Shown here in pieces: positions 18,308 to 27,640 of a stretch of DNA of 64,000 bases. Below the pieces are notes generated by a model. That model was given only the letters and a program-made list of their open reading frames with translations. It ran no database searches and had not been told where the DNA came from. The stretch lies in assembly GCF_020091585.1 (NCBI RefSeq), contig NZ_CP083582.1, positions 3,534,001-3,598,000 on the forward strand, read 5' to 3'. Source of the stretch: Kovacikia minuta CCNUW1. Lineage in GTDB: Bacteria > Cyanobacteriota > Cyanobacteriia > Leptolyngbyales > Leptolyngbyaceae. A program made the translations under genes and the position numbers. Position 1 is the stretch's first letter. Every line of letters begins with the position of its first letter.

Positions 18308-18931
18308 TTAAAGCTGCCCAATTCGTTTTAAGATTCTGAATACTTCGTATATTCCATTAACTTGATTGAGTGTTCCAAATTGGTCAGAAATTGCATATTG
18401 AGGTGGGTTCCCTTGAACCAATTTGACAAACTGAAATATTCCGCCTGTAGCCATCATGCCGAATCCCGGTCTGGATGAATGGGGATTTGCCAGCATATAA
18501 GCCAAAAGCTGTGCCAACCCTGCTTCTGTCGAAAAGGAAAATCCTTTAGATTCGATTACCATGATCCAAAACTGCTCTTTCACTAGCAGAATATCCACTT
18601 GACCTCGAATTACAACGCCTTCATCTTCTTCAGAGATTTCGATCGATTTCTCTGTCTGAATATGAAAGGGTGGTAAGTAAAAATCTGCCAGGAATAGCAT
18701 TGGTCCCAGAATGGAAACTTGAACCGCTCTTTCCTGTATCGGTGGATGGTCAACCAGGTTCAGAAACCCTTCCTTAACCTTATTAAGAAACTGTTTTTCT
18801 GAATCAGTAAGTTCTGGTAGATCCTCCCGCCATTCTCCGAAAAACTGATCGTCTCGACGGCGTTGTAGCCCAAAAGTGTCGATCAAAACTCGTAGATTAA
18901 CGTTACTAGCCTGGAGTGTTTGAACCATCAT
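18308..18931 (-). CDS. PD-(D/E)XK nuclease-like protein inside the suf operon
   Basis: A 207-aa protein with a restriction-endonuclease-like core: helix, then GQVDILLVKEQFWIMVIESKGF, which supplies Asp in GQVDILL and Glu-x-Lys in ESKG, the PD-(D/E)XK pattern. Proteins of this type are common, fast-moving genes in cyanobacteria, often labelled restriction endonuclease-like; their substrate is unknown. It sits between sufB (14 bp downstream of the sufB stop) and sufC (27 bp before its start), on the same strand, so it should be cotranscribed with Fe-S genes. An insertion that kept the operon intact is the simplest reading. Confidence 0.75.
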   Translation of the reverse strand: MMVQTLQASNVNLRVLIDTFGLQRRRDDQFFGEWREDLPELTDSEKQFLNKVKEGFLNLVDHPPIQERAVQVSILGPMLFLADFYLPPFHIQTEKSIEISEEDEGVVIRGQVDILLVKEQFWIMVIESKGFSFSTEAGLAQLLAYMLANPHSSRPGFGMMATGGIFQFVKLVQGNPPQYAISDQFGTLNQVNGIYEVFRILKRIGQL

Positions 18932-18945
18932 TCATCACCAAAAAT

Positions 18946-20382
18946 CTACCCAACCGAACCTTCAAGTTTGAGGCTGAGGAGGCGATCGGCTTCCACCGCA
19001 AATTCCATCGGCAACTGGTTAAACACATCCTTACAGAAGCCGCTAATCATCATCGAAATCGCGTCTTCAGCAGAGATGCCACGTTGAGAGAAATAGAACA
19101 ACTGGTCTTCCCCAATTTTGGAGGTCGAAGCTTCGTGTTCCACTTTGCCCGTATTGTTCTGCACCTGGATGTAGGGGAAGGTATTCGCCTGGGCGTTATC
19201 GCCAATCAGCATCGAGTCGCACTGGGAATAGTTGCGAGCACCCTTGGCTTTCGGTCCAATCTTGACCAAGCCGCGATAACTGTTCTTGGATTGCCCCGCC
19301 GAGATGCCTTTAGAAATAATCGTGCTGCGGGTATTCTTGCCAATGTGAACCATCTTGGTGCCCGTATCTGCCTGCTGATGGTGGTTCGTTAGCGCTACAG
19401 AATAAAACTCGCCCACCGAGTTGTCGCCCACCAGCACACAGCTAGGATACTTCCAGGTAATCGCCGAACCCGTTTCAACCTGAGTCCAGGAGATCTTGGA
19501 GTTGACGCCCTGGCACAGCCCCCGCTTGGTCACGAAGTTGTAAATCCCGCCCTTGCCGTTAGCGTCGCCAGCGTACCAGTTCTGCACAGTGGAGTATTTA
19601 ATTTCGGCGTTGTCCAGTGCTACCAGTTCGACCACAGCGGCGTGAAGCTGGTTAGTGTCGTACATGGGAGCGGTACAACCTTCCAGATAGCTCACAGAAC
19701 TGCCTTCTTCCGCCACGATCAGCGTCCGTTCAAACTGCCCCGAATCGCCGTTATTGATCCGGAAATAGGTGGAAAGCTCCATCGGGCATTTGGTGCCTTT
19801 GGGGATGTAGACAAAGGAGCCATCGCTAAACACAGCGGAATTAAGCGCCGCAAAATAGTTGTCGCCGACGGGAACGACGCTACCAAGGTACTTCTGCACC
19901 AGTTCAGGATGCTCCTGCACCGCTTCGGAAATGGAACAGAAGATGACTCCCTCTTTTGCCAGCTTTTCCTTGAAGGTGGTGGCAACAGAGACACTATCGA
20001 AAATGGCATCAACCGCAACATTGGTGAGGCGCTTTTGCTCTGAAAGCGGAATACCTAATTTCTCGAAGGTGTCCAACAGTTCAGGATCGACCTCTTCCAA
20101 GCTCTTCTTTTTCTCTTTAACCTTAGGAGCAGAGTAGTAGATGATGTTCTGGTAGTCGATCGCTGGATAACTCGCGTTCTGCCAGGTTGGTTCGGTCATT
20201 TTGAGCCACTGACGATACGCCCGCAACCGAAACTCCAGCATGAATTCCGGCTCTTCTTTCTTAGCCGAAATCAAACGAATCACGTCTTCACTTAAACCAC
20301 GGGGAATGGTGTCAGACTCGATGTTGGTGATGAACCCGTACTTGTAAGGTTGGTTAACCAGGTTTTGGACGATCGTGCTCAT
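18946..20382 (-). CDS. sufB: SufB, Fe-S cluster scaffold core
   Basis: A 478-aa SufB of normal length. Typical segments: [24 protein letters not shown] at the N-terminus, [79 protein letters not shown] and the C-terminal [21 protein letters not shown], with the conserved Cys in QCDSMLIGD. SufB receives sulfur from SufS/SufE and builds the cluster. It starts about 86 bp after the ftrC stop across a heptamer-repeat tract, so it may be expressed both from the ftrC promoter and from one within that gap. Confidence 0.96.
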   Translation of the reverse strand: MSTIVQNLVNQPYKYGFITNIESDTIPRGLSEDVIRLISAKKEEPEFMLEFRLRAYRQWLKMTEPTWQNASYPAIDYQNIIYYSAPKVKEKKKSLEEVDPELLDTFEKLGIPLSEQKRLTNVAVDAIFDSVSVATTFKEKLAKEGVIFCSISEAVQEHPELVQKYLGSVVPVGDNYFAALNSAVFSDGSFVYIPKGTKCPMELSTYFRINNGDSGQFERTLIVAEEGSSVSYLEGCTAPMYDTNQLHAAVVELVALDNAEIKYSTVQNWYAGDANGKGGIYNFVTKRGLCQGVNSKISWTQVETGSAITWKYPSCVLVGDNSVGEFYSVALTNHHQQADTGTKMVHIGKNTRSTIISKGISAGQSKNSYRGLVKIGPKAKGARNYSQCDSMLIGDNAQANTFPYIQVQNNTGKVEHEASTSKIGEDQLFYFSQRGISAEDAISMMISGFCKDVFNQLPMEFAVEADRLLSLKLEGSVG

Positions 20383-20398
20383 GGGTCAGTTTCTCTCT

Positions 20399-20436
20399 CA
20401 AGGAATTTTGAATTTTGAATTTTGAATTTTGAATTG
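20399..20436. repeat. Heptamer tandem repeat (GAATTTT)
   Basis: Five near-perfect copies of TTTTGAA/GAATTTT between ftrC and sufB. It belongs to the short tandemly repeated repetitive (STRR) class known from cyanobacteria. Confidence 0.8.
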
Positions 20437-20467
20437 TAAGAACTCAAAATCCGCAACTCATAACTCT

Positions 20468-20831
20468 CTAGTATTGATTAGTGATGGTTCTAATTTCCTC
20501 AAAGGAAATTTCCTGCTGCTCTCCAGAAAAGTCATTTTCAGGGGTCAGGAACAGCATGCAGTGGCATTCTTTGCGCTCCCGCATGGGGACACAGGGGCAG
20601 TTCCAGTAGGCTGCCTCGACCTCTGCTTTTTTGTCTTCGTAGTGGCGGCAGGGGCAGAGGGGGGGAGCCAAGCTCATCCTTATGTTTAGCAAGCCCTTCA
20701 ATTACAACCGCCGTAACTCCTGGGTCGATGCAGAAGAAGGTATTCGTGCGTTTGGCATAGGTTTCTGAAAAATGCCTCATAGCCTCAAGGCTTTTATCGG
20801 TTGCTTTTGTAGGTTGGGCGTCAGTATTCAT
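20468..20831 (-). pseudogene. ftrC: Ferredoxin-thioredoxin reductase catalytic subunit, frame broken by one extra base
   Basis: FtrC uses a [4Fe-4S] cluster and a disulfide to pass electrons from ferredoxin to thioredoxin. All expected Cys motifs are present but in two frames: FFCIDPGVTAVVIEGLAKHKDELGS, then LCPCRHYED, WNCPCVPMRE and CHCMLFLTP. The break is at a seven-G run (plus strand 20659-20665); with six G the protein would read DELGSPLCPCRHYED and be about 120 aa. ATG 20831 is the conserved start. Since FtrC is important and the break is in a homopolymer, sequencing error is likely. It is divergent from sufR and the first gene before sufB. Confidence 0.88.
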
Positions 20832-20860
20832 GGGCTTGCGCGACAAGAGAACGGATCGAT

Positions 20861-20866
20861 TCTATA
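20861..20866 (-). promoter_or_regulatory. Possible -10 element of the ftrC-suf operon
   Basis: The minus strand reads TATAGA(AT) about 30 bp before ATG 20831. The first CAAC-N6-GTTG operator lies just upstream of it. Prediction by eye only; no clear -35 match was fixed. Confidence 0.4.
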
Positions 20867-20873
20867 ATTAAAA

Positions 20874-20887
20874 CAACACAAATGTTG
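20874..20887. promoter_or_regulatory. SufR-type operator 1 (CAAC-N6-GTTG)
   Basis: CAAC-ACAAAT-GTTG matches the inverted repeat bound by SufR in Synechocystis. It lies in the divergent sufR-ftrC region, next to the putative -10 of the leftward operon, where bound SufR should block transcription. Confidence 0.8.
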
Positions 20888-20913
20888 CTTAACTTCATTT
20901 TAGGGTACTTTAG

Positions 20914-20927
20914 CAACCAGTTTGTTG
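20914..20927. promoter_or_regulatory. SufR-type operator 2 (CAAC-N6-GTTG)
   Basis: CAAC-CAGTTT-GTTG, 40 bp from operator 1 centre to centre. Paired sites of this form between sufR and the suf genes are the known arrangement. This one lies nearer sufR and may give autoregulation. Confidence 0.8.
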
Positions 20928-21015
20928 TCAAAGTCCTGATTAAGCTAAATTTGTTTTGTCCGCACACCGTTTGGTTTCGTAACCAATGGATGTCAGCGTT
21001 ATCCCTGGAGAAAGC

Positions 21016-21669
21016 ATGACCGCTACTCAGCAAAACTCCACCAAACAGGACATCCTGCATCATTTGTTGAAGCACGGGCAGGCTACTGCACAAGAGTTGG
21101 CTGAAACTTTGCAAGTAAGCCCCCAGGCAACTCGCCGCCACCTGAAGGATTTGGAAGCTGAAGGATTGATTGAACATCAAGTGGTTCAGACGGGAATGGG
21201 GCGTCCCAACTATATCTATACACTCAGCAAAGAAGGGCGCGATCGCTTCCCGGTTCGCTACGACGAATTCGCCGTCTCCCTGCTCGATACCCTGGCGGAA
21301 ACGGTTGGTCCGGATCAGGTCGGTTCCATTCTGCGGAAACAATGGGAACGCAAAGCCCTGGAGTACCGCGAGAAATTAGGCGACGGTTCCCTTAAAGAGC
21401 GGGTCGCAAAACTGGTGGAACTGCGACGAACGGAAGGCTACATGGCCGAGTGCTATGCCATCAATGCCGATGGCGTTGAGGTGGAAGGGGGCGATCGCTT
21501 CATCCTGACGGAATACAACTGCGCCATTTCCCACATTGCCGAATCCTTCCCCAGCGTTTGCGGTCACGAACTGGAAATGTTCGCTGTTGCCCTCGATTGC
21601 CATGTGGAACGAACCCACTGGCTGGTGAATGGAGAACACCGCTGTGGCTATTTAATTCAGCCGAAGTAA
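21016..21669 (+). CDS. sufR: SufR, Fe-S cluster-sensing repressor of the suf operon
   Basis: A 217-aa DeoR/ArsR-like winged-helix regulator: HTH in ATAQELAETLQVSPQATRRHLKDLEAEGLIEHQ, and four C-terminal Cys (YNC, SVC, LDC, HRC) spaced 12, 12 and 14 residues, which ligate the [4Fe-4S] sensor. Holo-SufR represses suf; cluster loss under oxidative stress or iron lack relieves it. ATG 21016 is preferred to 20986 because GGAG lies 5 bp upstream and the homologous start MTATQQ follows. It is divergent from ftrC-sufBCDS with two operators in between. Confidence 0.95.
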   Translation: MTATQQNSTKQDILHHLLKHGQATAQELAETLQVSPQATRRHLKDLEAEGLIEHQVVQTGMGRPNYIYTLSKEGRDRFPVRYDEFAVSLLDTLAETVGPDQVGSILRKQWERKALEYREKLGDGSLKERVAKLVELRRTEGYMAECYAINADGVEVEGGDRFILTEYNCAISHIAESFPSVCGHELEMFAVALDCHVERTHWLVNGEHRCGYLIQPK

Positions 21670-21696
21670 CTTCAGTGATTAAAGAGGGTTTTGCTA

Positions 21697-22050
21697 GTGA
21701 GTTGGGTGACAGATGTGATTCTCCTATATAGCTTGGGAGAGGTCTGGGCGGATTATATGGAACCAGCTGAAGCTGACGAGCATGGAGAACCAGTTGAAGA
21801 ACCGTTACCGCTGAGGAATATTAATTCTTGGTTAGTAGAGAATCACTGGCAACCTTTGAACCGATTGGATGAGTACGTCAATACAGGAAAATCGATGCAA
21901 GCTTGTGTATATGGCGGAGCCTACAACTTCTTAAAAGTGAATGAGTTTATCGAGTTAGTCAAATCGCAACCCTGGCGAGAACCACAGAATGTGCAAATCC
22001 TCATCCAAGACGAAGAAGATGAGCGGTTCACCCTACACGATTTATCTTAA
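21697..22050 (+). CDS. Hypothetical protein, 117 aa
   Basis: I do not recognise a family. The protein is acidic with a helical N-terminus (WVTDVILLYSLGEVWADYMEP), a Pro/Glu linker, and a C-terminal alpha/beta segment with ACVYGGAYNFLKVNEFIELVKSQPW and VQILIQDEEDERFTL. No membrane or signal segment. GTG 21697 is preferred over TTG 21691, with AGAGGG about 10 bp upstream. It is 10 bp before the DUF433 gene and probably cotranscribed, which hints at a two-gene accessory unit. Confidence 0.6.
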   Translation: MSWVTDVILLYSLGEVWADYMEPAEADEHGEPVEEPLPLRNINSWLVENHWQPLNRLDEYVNTGKSMQACVYGGAYNFLKVNEFIELVKSQPWREPQNVQILIQDEEDERFTLHDLS

Positions 22051-22060
22051 AAACAAATGT

Positions 22061-22420
22061 ATGCCAGTTGTCATAGCTAAATCTTATGTAGAGTATCGGA
22101 ACGATGCTTATTGGGTCAAAGAAACCCGAATTTGCCTCGACTCCGTTGTTTATGTCTTCCGAAGTAGATTATCACCTGAAAGCATTGTTCAGTCTTTTCC
22201 GTTGCTGACACTTGAACAGGTTTATGGGGCGATCGCCTTTTATCTTGCTAATCAGGCTGAGATTGATGCTTATTTAACAGCCGAGGAAGCCGCATTCAAC
22301 GCGATGCCCCAACCCCTGCAAACCGCTGATCCTGCTTTGCATAACAAGCTGATGGCGGCTAAGGCAGCAAGGCAGCAGGCAGAAGAATGGGTAAATTGCA
22401 TTGCAAAGTTACCTCTTTGA
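22061..22420 (+). CDS. DUF433-family protein (antitoxin-like), 119 aa
   Basis: Contains the DUF433 pattern: TRICLDSVVYVFRSRLSPESIVQSFPLLTLEQVYGAIAFYLANQAEIDAYL, a small winged-HTH usually paired with a PIN/Mut7-C-like DUF5615 toxin. The usual toxin is absent; the upstream partner is an unrelated 117-aa protein. ATG 22061 gives the normal start (MPVVIAKSYVEYRNDAYW); no good ribosome binding site is visible, so coupling with the gene ending at 22050 is plausible. Confidence 0.7.
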   Translation: MPVVIAKSYVEYRNDAYWVKETRICLDSVVYVFRSRLSPESIVQSFPLLTLEQVYGAIAFYLANQAEIDAYLTAEEAAFNAMPQPLQTADPALHNKLMAAKAARQQAEEWVNCIAKLPL

Positions 22421-22433
22421 CGCAAGCAACAGT

Positions 22434-23234
22434 TCAAAGTCGCGGGTTTTGCTCTTTGAGTAGAGTATTTACCCAAGCTAAATTGTCGCCTTGTAATTGC
22501 GGAACTGGATTGAGGTTGTAATCGATTTCCATTTCCAGACGGTTCAGGTCATAAACGTTGTGAAGTAAGGATTGCAAATCGACGATCGGTTCCCCAACTT
22601 CGGGATCTTCATTGGAACGAAGCGGGAGTGGAAAGAGAGGAATACGATCGCGTAGACCAAACGGGTAGAGATCAGCCTTGGGACGCTGTTCACTGCGACT
22701 AACCAAAATCTGATAGTCACTGGCCAGATTGTCTGGTCCCATCGGCATTCGCTTGCCATTACGGAGCAAATCAATCTCAACTAAATGGGTGGCACTGCTC
22801 AAAATTTTCTGACGTTTCTCCAGATATTCCCTGCGTCCCTCCCCCTCGCGTTTATTCTTAGGCGAGAGAATCTCAATTACAGCAACGACTTCCCGTGTCC
22901 GAATCCGCCGCACCTCCAAGTACCATTCTCGAATGGTCGCAGGCATCGGCAATGTAACGCTGACGGGGGACGAAAGAGTTGCCGCTAAAGCAGTATTTTC
23001 TCTGTTAGAAGCTCGAGTCGTTCCGCTGTCTCGAATTACAACATCATCAGGAATTCCCACCAAAAGGGATTCCTCACTATCCTGATAAACTCGTTCTTCG
23101 ACCGCAACCCGGTAGCGATCGTCCAACTGACTGTTGAGTGTTCTTGCGAACTCAGCAATCAGCAGTTTATGGACTTCTCTCCAGAGAACGGGATTCTCCA
23201 AATAAGGATTCATCCCAGGGAATGGAGACGGCAT
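22434..23234 (-). CDS. DUF4058 family protein
   Basis: A 266-aa DUF4058 protein starting with the diagnostic MPSPFPGMNPYLENP. Further features: VRRIRTREVVAVIEILSPKNKREGEGRREYLEKR, a nuclease-like helix-strand (VIEILSPKNK) similar to the Uma2/PD-(D/E)XK fold, then LVEIDLLRNG. The family is very abundant in cyanobacteria and planctomycetes; its function is unknown, with a nuclease relation suspected. ATG 23234 is chosen from the family start; the open frame runs on upstream to 23459 without support. It is convergent with the DUF433 gene. Confidence 0.88.
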   Translation of the reverse strand: MPSPFPGMNPYLENPVLWREVHKLLIAEFARTLNSQLDDRYRVAVEERVYQDSEESLLVGIPDDVVIRDSGTTRASNRENTALAATLSSPVSVTLPMPATIREWYLEVRRIRTREVVAVIEILSPKNKREGEGRREYLEKRQKILSSATHLVEIDLLRNGKRMPMGPDNLASDYQILVSRSEQRPKADLYPFGLRDRIPLFPLPLRSNEDPEVGEPIVDLQSLLHNVYDLNRLEMEIDYNLNPVPQLQGDNLAWVNTLLKEQNPRL

Positions 23235-23324
23235 TGCAAACTCCCTAGCAAATACGCTGCTGTAATTGCACTTTAACACCTGTACGCTAAGCTGATAGCT
23301 AATCGCTGATGGCTGAAAGCTCCT

Positions 23325-23702
23325 ATGGAACCCTCTACCGAATTCCTCACCCCGGAAGAATCTGCCGAAGTGGATAAGGCGCTGATGACTGCCCACGACA
23401 AGTTTGCCACGCGGGTGGCAATTTATGCGCTGCGATCGCTGAAACAAATTGCTCAACAAAATAGTGTGGCGATCGCAACCTTAGACTCTCAGCAGATTGA
23501 AGATTGGGTCTATCAGGATGAGAGTTTGCGGCAGGGCATCGATCGGGAGTTCAAACAATTTTTTTCTCACCTGGTCATTTCTTCGCAGACACCCTTAAAG
23601 CGAGCCGCAGAGGAAGCAGGAGTGGCGATCGAAGGTTTGACTGTGCCCCAGGTGGTTGCCTGGTTTGAACGCAACGCAAAACGGAAGTTAGAAGAAACGT
23701 AA
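23325..23702 (+). CDS. Conserved hypothetical protein, 125 aa
   Basis: A soluble, helical protein (EFLTPEESAEVDKALMTAHDKFATRVAIYALRSLKQIA) with an acidic middle and a basic C-terminal helix. I know similar proteins only as cyanobacterial hypotheticals. The second half (QTPLKRAAEEAGVAIEGLTVPQVVAWFERNAKRKLEE) is predicted helical. It is divergent from the DUF4058 gene. Confidence 0.65.
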   Translation: MEPSTEFLTPEESAEVDKALMTAHDKFATRVAIYALRSLKQIAQQNSVAIATLDSQQIEDWVYQDESLRQGIDREFKQFFSHLVISSQTPLKRAAEEAGVAIEGLTVPQVVAWFERNAKRKLEET

Positions 23703-24001
23703 TATTGCCCCTCAAAGCAGCAGGCAGTGGGAGGGGAATGTAATGCTTTCTCCTAAAATTTTGTTGTTTCAGAAATGAAGAGTAAGATAGACTGCTTGCA
23801 ATCATTGATTTTTATTGGAAGAGATTGAAATTCCAGTTTTTGATTCCGCGTATATAACGATATGCAGGCAATTTACTGGGCGTTTGTTTGGTGAATTTAG
23901 TGCGGTGTTACGATTTCCGTTTATCTTTATGACTAACGATCAGGGCTTCACACTTTTCACCTTTCACCCCTCACTTTCAAGTTGCCGTTGCCGTTTGCCC
24001 T

Positions 24002-26098
24002 ATGACTAGAAATCAGGGAGTCCCAGACCGTCAGCCTCCAGGCAAGTTTTCGCATCCTCGCCGCAGAGATGTTTCAGTTCCGCGATCGGCCAATTCTGCC
24101 AATCCGGTTGAGAATCCCAATTCTGCCTACCGAGGAATTGAACCAAACCCTGGGAGCGATCAAACCAGACAGTCAGGACAACCCCTGAGACCCTATCTTC
24201 GTTCTAGAACCGGGCAGGGTGCTGCTTCCCAGCAGATCATGGAGCCAGAAGCCACGGTGCAGGCTTCCCCACAAACTGAGGCTGCTCCTTTCAGGCAGCG
24301 ATTTGCCTGGTTCGGGTGGTTATCAAGCTGGAAATTTTGGTTGATTGCAACCCCGCTCATCTTTACCGGATCGGGGGTCATTGCCGTGGTGCTGTTACTC
24401 AAAATTCCTGGAATGCCGAACTGCCCCGCCATTTTTTGGCCTCTGGCTTCGGCTTCGTTGCGATTTGAGTGTGCCAGGCTGGCAGCCGGTAAGCAAACGC
24501 CCAAAGATTTGCTGGAGGCAATTAAACTGCTAGATTCCTTGCCACCCGATCATGCGATGCGGGCGGAGGCAAATCGATTGGTTGAAGAATGGTCCCAGGA
24601 TGTTTTGAAACTGGCGGAGAAAGATTTTAACGCAGGCAAGTTGGCAGAAGCGATCGCCGCTGCCCGCCAAATTCCCACCAAAACCTCGGCTTATAAACTA
24701 GTCGAGGATCGAATTAAACATTGGCAATCGATTTGGGTGAAGGCGGAGGGGATTTACAAACAGGCAGAAAAGGAACTGCGACAGCAAAACTGGCAACAAG
24801 CATTTGCCCACGCCTTGCGCCTGCGAGAGGTAGAAAATACCTACTGGCAGACGGTCAAGTTTGACGAGTTGCGGGAAAATATTACCACTGCCAGAGAGGA
24901 TGGAAATAAATTAGGACGGGCTTACCGTCTGGCAGATGAGGGGGGGCTAAAAAATTTACAGGATGCGATCAAGCTGGCGGAGTCCATCAAGCCCAGCAGC
25001 TACATTTATGAAGCGGCTCAAAAGGCAATTCCCAAATTTGGGCTAAAAATGATCAACCTGGCGCAGGCAACCCTGGAGCAACGAGACCTGCAAGGGGCGC
25101 TGGCAATTCTGGACAAGATTCCTGAAAAGGCAAACTTGAAGGAAGCAGTACGGGACTTCACGGTGCTGGCGACAGCTCAAGCCCAGGTCTGGCAAAATAC
25201 GATTCCAGCTTTGGAAGATGCCATTTCCCAGCTTCAAAGAATTGCCCCCGATCGCCCTTTATACTCCAGGGCACAAAAACTCATCACCCGCTGGCAGCTT
25301 GAAATTGAGGCAATTTCCCAATTAGATAAGGCAAAAGTGCTTGCCCAGGCGGGTTCTGTGGATGATTTGACCGCCGGAATTGCGGAGGCATCCCAGGTTG
25401 ACAAATCCAATCCCCGCTGGGCTGAAGTTCAACGCCAGATTGCCCAGTGGCACGCTCAAATTCAGACGATTCAAGATCGCCCAATTCTGGATCTGGCAGA
25501 TCAGGCTGCGGCTCCAGGGGATATGGATTCGCTCAAAACCGCGATCGCCCAGGCAAACCAGATTGGTAAAGGACGTGCCCTGTACAAAGAAGCCCAGGGC
25601 AAAGTGCAACAATGGACGGCTCAAATTCAAGAAATTCAAGATCAACCAATTCTGGATCAGGCACGGGAATACGCGAACGGGGGTGACTTGCAATCGGCAG
25701 TCAACCTGGCTCAGCAAATCCAGTCCGGGCGATCGCTCTACTCCCCTGCCCAGGCAGATATTCGCAAATGGCGCGACCAGCTTCATGCTCAAGCGGTACA
25801 AGCCCAGGCACAACAAACCATGCAGCAGGCATATGCCCTGGCAAATTCGGGTTCTCCGAGTGCGCTGGCAAATGCGATTCAACTGGCAGGGGGGGTTCCT
25901 GCCTCCAGTCCGCTTAAATCGGATGCCAGCAATGCTGTGAATGAATGGAGCCAACAATTATTGCAAGCAGCCCAAACCCAGGCTGCCTATGATGTTCCAG
26001 GGGCGATCGCGGCTGCCGAAAAAATTCCTCCCCGCGCTACGACCTACACCCAGGCTCAACAACTAATCCAGTCCTGGAAGCGATTACTGGGTCAGTAG
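24002..26098 (+). CDS. Membrane-anchored protein with long helical repeats, 698 aa
   Basis: Residues 1-107 are polar, proline/arginine-rich and cytoplasmic; one membrane segment lies at about 109-132 (FWLIATPLIFTGSGVIAVVLLL); the rest is a series of about 50-residue helical repeats with the pattern A..LA..G.L..AI..A..I......Y..AQ..I..W. Repeats such as IQEIQDQPILDQAREYANGGDLQSAVNLAQQI and IQTIQDRPILDLADQAAAPGDM are nearly alike. The fold should be a TPR/Sel1-like solenoid. Relatives are usually labelled chromosome segregation ATPase, but there is no P-loop here. A scaffold role in the periplasm is my guess. Confidence 0.7.
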   Translation: MTRNQGVPDRQPPGKFSHPRRRDVSVPRSANSANPVENPNSAYRGIEPNPGSDQTRQSGQPLRPYLRSRTGQGAASQQIMEPEATVQASPQTEAAPFRQRFAWFGWLSSWKFWLIATPLIFTGSGVIAVVLLLKIPGMPNCPAIFWPLASASLRFECARLAAGKQTPKDLLEAIKLLDSLPPDHAMRAEANRLVEEWSQDVLKLAEKDFNAGKLAEAIAAARQIPTKTSAYKLVEDRIKHWQSIWVKAEGIYKQAEKELRQQNWQQAFAHALRLREVENTYWQTVKFDELRENITTAREDGNKLGRAYRLADEGGLKNLQDAIKLAESIKPSSYIYEAAQKAIPKFGLKMINLAQATLEQRDLQGALAILDKIPEKANLKEAVRDFTVLATAQAQVWQNTIPALEDAISQLQRIAPDRPLYSRAQKLITRWQLEIEAISQLDKAKVLAQAGSVDDLTAGIAEASQVDKSNPRWAEVQRQIAQWHAQIQTIQDRPILDLADQAAAPGDMDSLKTAIAQANQIGKGRALYKEAQGKVQQWTAQIQEIQDQPILDQAREYANGGDLQSAVNLAQQIQSGRSLYSPAQADIRKWRDQLHAQAVQAQAQQTMQQAYALANSGSPSALANAIQLAGGVPASSPLKSDASNAVNEWSQQLLQAAQTQAAYDVPGAIAAAEKIPPRATTYTQAQQLIQSWKRLLGQ

Positions 26099-26145
26099 AA
26101 ATAGAAGTTAAAATAGAATATCGCTCAGTCTAAAATTTTGAGTCT

Positions 26146-27640
26146 ATGACGATTGCTGCCCCGATCAAAACCCAGTACGAAGCGGTTATTGGACTGGAAA
26201 CCCACGTTCAATTAAAGACTGATACGAAGATTTTCTGTAATTGCGCCACTACCTTTGGCAGCACGCCCAACACCCAGGTTTGCCCCGTTTGTATGGGCAT
26301 GCCCGGAGTTTTGCCCGTGCTGAACCAGAAGGTGTTGGAATATGCTGTCAAAGCAGGGTTGGCGCTCAACTGTCAGATTGCCGCCTACAGCAAGTTTGAC
26401 CGCAAACAATACTTCTATCCTGACCTGCCCAAGGATTACCAGATTTCCCAGTATGACCTGCCGATCGCCGAACACGGTTGGCTCGAAATTGAACTGGTGG
26501 ATAAGGAAAGCGGCACCTCGACCCGTAAGAAAATTGGGATTACCCGCCTGCATATGGAAGAGGATGCAGGAAAACTGGTGCAGTGGTGGTAGCGATCGCC
26601 TCTCAGGGTCTACCTATTCCCTCGTAGACTACAACCGCACAGGCGTTCCCCTGGCAGAAATTGTCTCCGAGCCAGATATGCGTTCTGGGCAAGAAGCAGC
26701 TGAGTATGCCCAGGAGTTGCGGCGAATTCTGCGCTACCTGGGGGTGAGTGATGGCAACATGCAGGAAGGTTCCCTCCGCTGTGATGTCAACATTTCCGTT
26801 CGTCCCGTAGGGCAAAAAGAATTCGGGGTTAAGGTCGAAATCAAAAATATGAACTCGTTTAACGCCATTCAACGGGCGATCGAGTACGAAATTGAGCGGC
26901 AGACCGAAGCCATTGAGGCTGGAGAGCGGATCATCCAGGAAACGCGCCTGTGGGAAGAAGGTTCCCAACGCACCATCAGCATGCGAACAAAGGAAGGTTC
27001 CAGCGACTATCGTTACTTCCCTGAACCGGATCTGGGTCCCATAGAAGTTCCCACTACCCAGCTAGAGCAATGGCGATCGGAATTACCCGAACTGCCCCAT
27101 CAAAAACGCCAGCGCTATGAAAGCGAACTCGGTTTGTCCGCCTATGACGCACGGGTGCTGACCGACGATCGGGCAAAGGCAGAATACTTTGAGGCAACCG
27201 TGGCAGCAGGTGCCCCCCCCAAACCGGCCGCCAACTGGATCATGGGTGACATCAGCGCCTACCTGAATGCCAACAACGATTTGAGCATTACCGACCTGGC
27301 ACTGAAGCCCAGGGAACTGGCAGAGTTGGTCGGCTTGATCGAAAGCAACACCATTAGCACCACTGCCGCTAAAACCGTTCTCCCCAAACTGTTAAGTGAG
27401 GGAGGTTCCCCCACCCAACGGGTTGAGCAGGAAGGGTTGATCCAGATTTCTGATACCAGCGTCATTGAGGCGGCGATCGCAGAAGTCCTGGCTGCTTTTC
27501 CAAAAGAACTGGAGCAGTACCGCAACGGCAAAACCAAAATGCTGGGCTTCTTCGTTGGGCAGGTAATGAAAAAAACCAGCGGTCGAGCCGATCCCAAGCT
27601 GACCAATCAACTGCTAAGTCAGCGGCTTAACGAGGCTTAA
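26146..27640 (+). pseudogene. gatB: GatB, aspartyl/glutamyl-tRNA amidotransferase subunit B, one-base frame break
   Basis: GatB, with GatA and GatC, converts Glu-tRNA(Gln) to Gln-tRNA(Gln), essential in cyanobacteria. N-terminal frame: [27 protein letters not shown]-like Cys motif ([15 protein letters not shown]). The frame breaks near 26583, where an extra G turns the expected LVHGG into LVQWW-stop; beyond it SDRLSGSTYSLVDYNRTGVPLAEIVSEPD follows normally to the YqeY-like tail. With the G removed the product is about 497 aa, the usual length. As the gene is essential, an error in the sequence is the simplest explanation; otherwise another copy must exist. Confidence 0.92.

Noticed and set aside
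14642-20382. Loss of a suf gene because sufB and sufC are not adjacent
   Set aside because: All four genes are present and intact; only an extra gene separates them.
20821-21342. 173-aa minus-strand frame over sufR
   Set aside because: Lies antisense to a clear SufR with operators; no conserved features.
23815-24009. 64-aa frame before the helical-repeat gene
   Set aside because: No start context and no recognisable protein pattern; ends in CCTTTCACCCCTCAC repeat.
25322-25957. 211-aa minus-strand frame
   Set aside because: Antisense to the repeated segment of the 698-aa gene; open because that gene has biased, repeated codons.
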